Below are positions 58,440 through 64,000 of a DNA stretch of 64,000 nucleotides, one piece after another; within the stretch, counting starts at the first letter, position 1; every line of letters begins with the position of its first letter. The notes below the pieces were generated by a model. The model made no database searches and was not told the origin of the DNA. It saw only the letters and a program-made list of their open reading frames with translations. The stretch spans positions 2,972,501 through 3,036,500 of the forward strand of contig NZ_CP092183.1 of NCBI RefSeq assembly GCF_023499255.1, read 5' to 3'. A program made the position numbers and the translations under genes. The stretch is from Couchioplanes caeruleus. GTDB lineage: Bacteria; Actinomycetota; Actinomycetes; Mycobacteriales; Micromonosporaceae.

Positions 58440-58480
58440 CGCACCGTCTAACTCTCCAAGTTGGACGGTGCGATTTTTTT
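58440..58480 (+). terminator. Strong Rho-independent terminator
   Basis: Arms cgcaccgtc (58440-58448) and gacggtgcg pair perfectly, with an extra aact/agtt pairing inside, followed by attttttt. It lies 20 bases after the tRNA-Ala fragment and was probably that tRNA's native terminator, carried along or left behind at integration. Confidence 0.9.
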
Positions 58481-58481
58481 G

Positions 58482-58952
58482 CGCACACATGTGCACACCG
58501 AATGATCTTGGCGTGCTCCGACCGCCAGGCCATGAAGGCGCCGCATCCTAGGCTCTACAGCGCCCCTGAGCTGCGAAAACTCTTCAGAACCACGAGATTT
58601 GCTCTATGGCGGCGCCCGCATTCAAGCTGTCTACGATTTGGTATCTGGTGACTCAAATCACATCTTGATCCAGGTGGTCAGAGCCGGGCCTGCCCCCGAA
58701 AGTCGCCCTCCTTCTCGTGGCTTGGCCGTTCCGCACTTCTGCCCGCGGGACGCAGCGGGACAGCCCCGGACAGCGCCAGTCAGGGCCTCGAGACCTGCCC
58801 TCGGCCGCCTTGTTGGGCAAGGCTTGCAAGAAGCCGGCAGAAACCCGCCTAGAGGCTCCTGCTGGAGGTCGAAAACATCTTCGCAACGGTGCAGCCCTAC
58901 GCCCGCCCTCCACTGGCTGCGTCGCTGCGTGCATGACGACGGGGAGGAACGA
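58482..58952. other. Stretch without a recognised gene
   Basis: About 470 bases between the terminator and the excisionase-like gene. The GC content looks lower than in the core regions. A frame from 58599 is open into the next gene, but its sequence resembles nothing and lacks a ribosome site. I see no RNA gene or repeat here. Confidence 0.5.
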
Positions 58953-59246
58953 ATGCCAGGGCAGGATGGCCGGCAGGCACAAAACGACGACGACCAGGAC
59001 CTCTACTACTCCGTGGAGCAGGTAGCTCGCAGGTTGAGGGTCTCCGCACGATGGCTCGCTGATCAGTGCCGTGATGGCCACGTCGAGCATGTGCATCTAG
59101 CAAGGAAACGCAAGTTCACCCCGGAGCAGGTTCAGAAGCTGCTCGACAGCCACACGGTCAAGCCCGCGGAGGTCCGCGAGCAAGAGAGGGGTCATGAACG
59201 AGCGGTGCAACGCGTGCGTCGGGAGCGCGCGCAACAACGCCGCTAG
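58953..59246 (+). CDS. Excisionase-like helix-turn-helix protein
   Basis: A 97-residue protein. An acidic Gln-rich N-terminus (QNDDDQDLYYS) leads to a winged-HTH of the excisionase/MerR type: VEQVARRLRVSARWLADQCRDGHVEHVHLARKRKFTPEQVQKLLDSH. The C-terminal tail is Arg/Glu-rich. ATG 58953 has ggggagg upstream. Such proteins act as recombination directionality factors or regulators in actinobacterial elements. It lies just before the primase gene. Confidence 0.8.
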   Translation: MPGQDGRQAQNDDDQDLYYSVEQVARRLRVSARWLADQCRDGHVEHVHLARKRKFTPEQVQKLLDSHTVKPAEVREQERGHERAVQRVRRERAQQRR

Positions 59247-59448
59247 GAACGCTTCATGCTCGAGTGAATGGCATCGGGTAACGCCTGACTCCCACAAGAA
59301 TTTCTGTGGGGGTCGCGCGTCCCTGTCCGCAAATTGAGCTGCGGTCAGTCGCCTGATCCGTAGCTCAACTTTACCGCAGCGGCGCGTTCGCCGCCAGCAA
59401 GCCGGTGACCCTCGCCCTTGACGCTTGCAGTAAATCAATGGGGACTAC

Positions 59449-61902
59449 GTGGATAGCACTCCTGACACACTTTCCGCATCAATGGCATGGTTCCATGCGG
59501 GCTGCGCTGTCATTCCCATCCGCGCCGATGGGAGCAAAGCGCCTCTCGTCTCGTGGCGCAGTTATAGACAGGCGCCGCCAGATCGAAGGCAAGTGGAACA
59601 ATGGTTCACGGGCAATCCGCCGGGACTTGCAGTCGTCTGCGGGAGCGCCTCCGCGGGGCTTGAAATGCTTGAGTTGGAGGGGCGCGCCGTCGACGAAGGG
59701 CTGGGCCAAGCACTTATCGAACTCCTCGCGCAAGCCGGCCTTGCCGATTTGTGGAGGCGACTCACCTCCGACGGCTATTGGGAAAGAACGCCGTCCGGCG
59801 GCGTTCACATTTTGTACAGGATCTCCGGTGCCGCAGTTGATGGGAACCTGAAGCTGGCACGGCGCCCAGCAACTGAATATGAACTGTCGATCGACCCGGC
59901 CGACAAGGTCAAGACACTAGCCGAAACCCGAGGAGAGGGCGGGTACACAATCGTTGCCCCATCCCACGGGACGGTGCACGAAAGTCGACGCCCCTGGGTC
60001 GCCCTGAACGGATCAACGCCGGCGCGCATCCCCACAATCAATGCGGAAGAACGCACGGCTCTATTGAATGCGGTTCGGGCACTTGATGAGATGCCAGCAG
60101 CGCGATCTGCCGTGACCCATCGTCCCGTTGCTCCACAGGGTGGACAGGACCTCACGCCTGGGGATGACTTCGAGCGTCGCACCGATTGGATCGACATTTT
60201 AGGTCCGGTCGGGTGGACACTCGTGCACACGGTAGGTCGCACGCGCTATTGGCGGCGTCCAGGGAAAAATACCGGCATCTCCGCTACAACCGGACGCGCC
60301 GACGACCGCGACCGCCTTTTCGTGTTCAGTAGCAGCACGATGCTGGAGACGGACACGCCGCTGACGAAATTTCACGTATTCGCGGTACTGCACCACGCAG
60401 GGGATCACAGCGCAGCTGCCCGAGCGCTACGGCAAAACGGCTACGGCCACAACCCTGACCGGCAGTCCGCTCCGTCCAGTTCCGTAGGGCGCGAAAAGCA
60501 GGCGGTGGCACGCGTTACCAGGGAAGCACCATCGCCGCCCGCGGCCTGGGGGCCGACCGAAGACGGACTCGCGCGGGCCTTGGTCGCCCACCATGGTCAC
60601 GAGCTGAGGTATTGCCCCCAGCGAGGAGCCTGGCTGCTCTGGTCGGGGCATCGATGGGTATGGGACGACGCGGAACGGCATCGGGAGTTCGTGCGAGGGC
60701 TGGCCCGGCAGTTGCCGGCTGCCGGGGGTTGGCGGCGTTTCCGCTCGCAGGCGCTTTCGGCGGGCGGGGTGTCCGGCGTCGTACGCCTGGCGCGTTCAGA
60801 CCCAGCCGTAACCGTGTCCTTGACGGCACTTGATGCGCGCCCCTACGAGCTGAACACGCCCGCGGGCGTGGTGGACCTGCGAACGGGTGAGGTCCGAGGT
60901 GCCGATCCTGAGCTGCTGCATACCCGCTCCACTGCGGTGGCGCCGGACTTCGAGCGACCGTCGGACGTCTTCGACACGTTCCTACACGACACCTTCGGCG
61001 ATGACGCCGAGCTGGCTGGGTACGTGCAGCGGTTGATCGGAGTCTCGGCGATCGGCTGTGTGCTCGAGCAGCTGCTGCCCTTCGCAGTGGGCCCTGGTGC
61101 GAACGGCAAGTCGACACTGCTGGAAGCAGCGATGCACGCGCTGGGCCGTGGCGACGATGGTTATGCGCGGGCGGGCTCGTCGGAGATGCTGATGGTGCGT
61201 AAGCACGCGGAGCACCCGGCCGAGCTGGCGCAGCTGTCTGGTGCACGGTTGGTGGTCTGTGCGGAGCTCGACGAGGGGCAGCGTTTCGCCGAGGCGCGGG
61301 TCAAACAGCTGACCGGCCGCGATTCGTTGTCGGCGCGGTTCATGCGGCGGGATTGGTTCACGTTCGAGCCGAGCCACACCTTGTGGCTGCTCGGCAATCA
61401 CCTGCCGGCAGCACGGGCCGGTGGTCCTGCCTTCTGGCGGCGGATCCGGGTGCTGCCGTTCAACCGGGTGGTGCCGCCGCAAAGGCAAGACAAAAAGCTC
61501 GGTGAGCGTCTGGCGCAGGACGCGCCCGCGGTTCTGGCGTGGATCATCGCCGGGGCTGCGGCCTATCACCAGGGTGGGCTTCGAGAGCCGGCGTCGGTGT
61601 CGTCGGCGACCGAGGCGTACGCCAGGGATCAGGACACGGTTGGTCGGTTCGTTGACGAGCAGTGTCATAGGCAGCCCGGGTCGGCGGGGGTACGAACAGC
61701 CGTGAGCGTGTTGCGTGATGCATACGAGCGCTGGTGCGAGCAGCTGGGCGAGCGGCCGGTGTCAGCCAAGCGGCTAACGCAGGAGCTGCAGAGCCGGTTC
61801 GGTGTTGCCGATGCGCGGGGCGGCAAGGGGCAACGCTTCTACACCGGTATCGCGCTGCTGGACGTCGACGATCCTCAGACCGTACTGCCCGTCCAGTCAT
61901 GA
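59449..61902 (+). CDS. Prim-pol/P4-type primase-helicase of an integrative element
   Basis: An 817-residue replication protein. The N-terminal prim-pol domain (about 1-200) shows GLAVVCGSASAGLEMLELEG, with Glu-Leu-Glu where many relatives have Asp-x-Asp, and RTPSGGVHILYR. A D5-type middle part and an SF3 helicase follow: Walker A GPGANGKSTLL (near 547), LVVCAELDEGQ (Walker B) and FEPSHTLWLLGNHLP. It would replicate an excised element or satellite phage. GTG 59449 is used. The first ~1.1 kb has visibly lower GC and rarer codons than the last ~1.4 kb, suggesting a mosaic gene. Confidence 0.88.
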   Translation: MDSTPDTLSASMAWFHAGCAVIPIRADGSKAPLVSWRSYRQAPPDRRQVEQWFTGNPPGLAVVCGSASAGLEMLELEGRAVDEGLGQALIELLAQAGLADLWRRLTSDGYWERTPSGGVHILYRISGAAVDGNLKLARRPATEYELSIDPADKVKTLAETRGEGGYTIVAPSHGTVHESRRPWVALNGSTPARIPTINAEERTALLNAVRALDEMPAARSAVTHRPVAPQGGQDLTPGDDFERRTDWIDILGPVGWTLVHTVGRTRYWRRPGKNTGISATTGRADDRDRLFVFSSSTMLETDTPLTKFHVFAVLHHAGDHSAAARALRQNGYGHNPDRQSAPSSSVGREKQAVARVTREAPSPPAAWGPTEDGLARALVAHHGHELRYCPQRGAWLLWSGHRWVWDDAERHREFVRGLARQLPAAGGWRRFRSQALSAGGVSGVVRLARSDPAVTVSLTALDARPYELNTPAGVVDLRTGEVRGADPELLHTRSTAVAPDFERPSDVFDTFLHDTFGDDAELAGYVQRLIGVSAIGCVLEQLLPFAVGPGANGKSTLLEAAMHALGRGDDGYARAGSSEMLMVRKHAEHPAELAQLSGARLVVCAELDEGQRFAEARVKQLTGRDSLSARFMRRDWFTFEPSHTLWLLGNHLPAARAGGPAFWRRIRVLPFNRVVPPQRQDKKLGERLAQDAPAVLAWIIAGAAAYHQGGLREPASVSSATEAYARDQDTVGRFVDEQCHRQPGSAGVRTAVSVLRDAYERWCEQLGERPVSAKRLTQELQSRFGVADARGGKGQRFYTGIALLDVDDPQTVLPVQS

Positions 61903-61929
61903 TCAGCGGCGCTGATCTTTGCGGACTCG

Positions 61930-62058
61930 GGGTGACAGGTGACAGATGTTCCGCACTTTCCCGGTTGACGGCTATCGCGCGCGCGTGCGCGCGGACACGT
62001 GGTGCGCGCACGAAGCCGGTCAACTTGCAATGGCGGGATGATCTGTCACCTGTCACCC
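61930..62058. repeat. Large inverted repeat with 7-bp iterons after the primase gene
   Basis: GGGTGACAGGTGACAGAT (61930-61947) is repeated as its exact reverse complement at 62041-62058. Each 18-base arm holds two direct ggtgaca units. Between them are inner inverted pieces (gttgac at about 61964 and gtcaac at about 62020) and an alternating gcgcgcgcgtgcgcgc tract. The position directly downstream of a replicative primase-helicase suggests a replication origin; an operator for the next gene is the alternative. Confidence 0.75.
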
Positions 62059-62153
62059 GCGTCGGTTCTGTCAGGAAGCCGACACCGCGTTCAGTGACCA
62101 TGACCGATACGCCGGGTTGTGCCGCGCGCGGATCTTGCACCAGGATGTCCGGC

Positions 62154-63098
62154 ATGGGGGGTCTGGAATACCGGCGAGGGATGCACGAGCTCGGCCGAGG
62201 CGCGTGGGCATATCTGCGTCCACCGGGTACATGGGGGTGGAGCAATTGCGGGTTGCTCGTCTCGGGTGGTGACGCGTTGCTCGTCGATACGCAGTTCGAC
62301 CTGCCGCTGACCCGTGAGCTGCTGACCGCTGTGGCTGAGGTGGCACCCGGCGTGGAGATTCGCACGGTGGTAACGACTCACGCGAACGGGGATCACTGCT
62401 GGGGGAACCAGCTGCTTCCGCGGGTGGAGGTTGTCGGCTCGTCAGCCTGCGGCCACGGCATGGCGCATGAGGTTCAGCCGGCCGAGTTGGCGGCGCTGAG
62501 CGGCTCTCGGTCCCCGGACTCGCCGCTGGGGGACTACATGCGGCGGCACTTCGGTGCGTTCGACTTCGAGGGTATCGAGGTGACTCCTCCGACCCGCACG
62601 TTCAACGGCCGCCTGGATCTTCAGGTCGGCGACCGCCTGGTTCAGCTGAGCGAGGTCGGCCCGGCCCACACCGACGGCGACGTGATCGTTCACGTGCCGG
62701 ACGCGGGGGTCGTGTTCGCCGGCGACATCTTGTTTATGGGCGGGCATCCGATCATGTGGACCGGTCCGGTACGGAACTGGATCACCGCCTGCGACCAGAT
62801 CGCCGCTAGCGGCGCCGAACACATCGTGCCGGGGCACGGGCCTGTCACGGACCTGGCCGGCGTGGCCGTGTTCCGCGGCTACCTCGAGTGGGTGGCTGAC
62901 TGGGCGCAGAAGGCGTACGCGGCTGGCTTGCCCTACTGGGAGGCTGGCGATCCGGACAGGGTGCCTGCGGCGTATGCGGGCTGGGGCAATCCGGAACGGC
63001 TGGTGATCACCATGGCTGCGGCATATCGGGAGCTGGGTGACGAGCCGCACGAGTTGATGGACATTCTGGCTAGGGTCGCTGACGCCGAACCACGGTAG
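62154..63098 (+). CDS. MBL-fold metallo-hydrolase
   Basis: A 314-residue metallo-beta-lactamase-fold protein. Metal motif THANGDHCWGN (His-x-Asn-x-Asp-His, second His replaced by Asn as in some subfamilies), then GPAHTDGDVIVHVPDAGVVFAGDILF and the late VPGHGPV. This pattern is that of small hydrolases of unknown substrate. ATG 62154 is taken, with agga eight bases upstream; ATG 62145 and 62100 are possible. It is convergent with the regulator gene and touches its stop. Confidence 0.88.
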   Translation: MGGLEYRRGMHELGRGAWAYLRPPGTWGWSNCGLLVSGGDALLVDTQFDLPLTRELLTAVAEVAPGVEIRTVVTTHANGDHCWGNQLLPRVEVVGSSACGHGMAHEVQPAELAALSGSRSPDSPLGDYMRRHFGAFDFEGIEVTPPTRTFNGRLDLQVGDRLVQLSEVGPAHTDGDVIVHVPDAGVVFAGDILFMGGHPIMWTGPVRNWITACDQIAASGAEHIVPGHGPVTDLAGVAVFRGYLEWVADWAQKAYAAGLPYWEAGDPDRVPAAYAGWGNPERLVITMAAAYRELGDEPHELMDILARVADAEPR

Positions 63099-63962
63099 TT
63101 ACTGCGGTTTGCTTACCTCATCGCGTTCGATGGGCACGAGCATCATCATCCGGCTCGCCTGTGCGCGCATCGGAGCGAATGCGATCAGCTCTATCGGCTG
63201 TAGCCGCTTGTGCAGGGGTAGGTGAAGGTAGCGGTGGTCGCCGTCGGGGTGGGGGTAGGTGATGGGGTGTTCCTGGAAGCGGCGGGCGTCTTTGTTGACG
63301 TCGAGGATCTCTTCGATCAGGGCCGCGAGGCGCTTGTTCTCCGGCTGGCGTGCGTGGGCGAACTGCATCTGGGCAAACATCTGTGGTCCCCAGTCGGTGT
63401 CCCACCTGTGCAGCTGAGTACGGGCCTCGGGGAAGGTGAAGACCCAGCGCATGATGTTGTTCTCGTGGCCCTCCACCCAGGGGAACCATTTGCTCATGTG
63501 CTCGTTGTGGGCGATCAGGTCCCAGGCTTCGTCGTTGACGTAGGCCGGCCAGGGTTGCGCGTCGACGATGCGTTGGATCGTCGGGGTGGAGCGCATGCGG
63601 GACTGGTGGACCGTGATGGTGAGTGCGTGCCCGGTGGCGAGGAAGAACAGCATGCTCTTCTCGGCCTCGTTCAGGCGCAGCGTGTAGGCGACGCGGGTGA
63701 GGAAGTCATCGGAGTAGTTCTGCAGTACCCCGCGTTCGAGCGCGCTGTAATAGCCGACGCTGTAGCTGGTCAGCGCCGCGACGGTCTCTTTGCTGACGCG
63801 CCGGTGGCGGCGTGTGCGGGGCCGTTGGGCGTGCAGGCCAGGGATCTCGTCGGGGTTGAGGCGTAGCCTCCAGGCTTTGACGTGGCGTGCGAGGTCATCG
63901 CTGAGTTCCGGCGGGGTTTGGCGGGCGGTGGTCGCGTCGGGCGGGGGCTGATGAGCGGTCAT
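63099..63962 (-). CDS. XRE-family regulator with MmyB-like ligand domain
   Basis: A 287-residue regulator. The N-terminal HTH region (about 20-90) includes VSKETVAALTSYSVGYYSALERGVLQNYSDDFLTRVAYTLRL. The remainder matches the MmyB-type PAS-like domain: QPWPAYVNDEAWDLIAHNEHMSKWFPW, EARTQLHRWD, HPDGDHRYLHLPL. These regulators often control a neighbouring oxidoreductase or hydrolase in actinobacteria. ATG 63962 is preceded by gaggaagc. The 38 bases to the window end hold nothing. Confidence 0.9.
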   Translation of the reverse strand: MTAHQPPPDATTARQTPPELSDDLARHVKAWRLRLNPDEIPGLHAQRPRTRRHRRVSKETVAALTSYSVGYYSALERGVLQNYSDDFLTRVAYTLRLNEAEKSMLFFLATGHALTITVHQSRMRSTPTIQRIVDAQPWPAYVNDEAWDLIAHNEHMSKWFPWVEGHENNIMRWVFTFPEARTQLHRWDTDWGPQMFAQMQFAHARQPENKRLAALIEEILDVNKDARRFQEHPITYPHPDGDHRYLHLPLHKRLQPIELIAFAPMRAQASRMMMLVPIERDEVSKPQ

Positions 63963-64000
63963 CGCGCTTCCTCGGGCGTGGTCGCCGTGGTCCCAGGTCG

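Noticed and set aside
62154..63962. MBL hydrolase and XRE regulator as a toxin-antitoxin or defence pair
   Set aside because: They are convergent, not an operon; both belong to common metabolic/regulatory families and nothing points to defence.

Overview
The window is high-GC actinobacterial DNA, most likely from Micromonosporaceae (Actinoplanes-like; this is inferred from gene order and style, not from a search). GTG/ATG starts that overlap the preceding stop codon by four bases are common, and several genes carry a -10-like hexamer only 6-8 bases before the start codon, as expected of leaderless transcripts.

Region 1 (1-1.2 kb) is the 3' end of a 23S rRNA gene, a 5S rRNA gene and a terminator. 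Region 2 (1.4-30.4 kb) is a conserved actinobacterial housekeeping block with the gene order known from Mycobacterium tuberculosis around Rv1691-Rv1708. It runs: TPR protein with an RGG-rich N-terminus, HAD-IIA phosphatase, a four-gene ABC exporter/two-component operon (permease frameshifted), SCP2 protein, phasin-like protein, tlyA, nadK, recN, steA-like, mctB/steB-like, an envelope cluster (MraY-like transferase, MurJ flippase, glycosyltransferase, large membrane protein), pyrG, Nudix hydrolase, DUF427, F420-type oxidoreductase, ald, xerD, parA and a degenerate M50-like membrane protein.

Region 3 (30.4-44.1 kb) interrupts the usual parA-to-scpA neighbourhood with accessory genes: methyltransferase/TetR pair with twin palindromic operators, DUF6985 protein, an AA10 polysaccharide monooxygenase split by an in-frame TAG but still carrying a perfect CebR-type operator, ECF sigma/YCII pair, PadR/membrane protein pair, a sigma-factor fragment, GT-C-like membrane protein, HD hydrolase, MFS transporter and a Ser/Thr kinase. 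Region 4 (44.2-51.9 kb) resumes the core: scpA, scpB, rluB, (phytanoyl-CoA dioxygenase-like and frameshifted EamA inserts), cmk, der.

Region 5 (52.0-64 kb) is a mobile island starting at tRNA-Pro(GGG). Two paralogous tyrosine recombinases and a decayed third copy flank a two-gene operon of a reverse transcriptase (YNDD active site, helical C-terminal half) and a HEPN-motif protein (RNAIAH). This is the best candidate in the window for a little-described system: an RT-HEPN, probably anti-phage, module carried as cargo beside integrases. An 11-bp core in the tRNA recurs twice beside the recombinases. Further right are an orphan 3' half of tRNA-Ala(GGC), an excisionase-like HTH protein, a prim-pol/P4-type helicase, a large inverted repeat that could be its replication origin, an MBL-fold hydrolase and an XRE/MmyB-type regulator.
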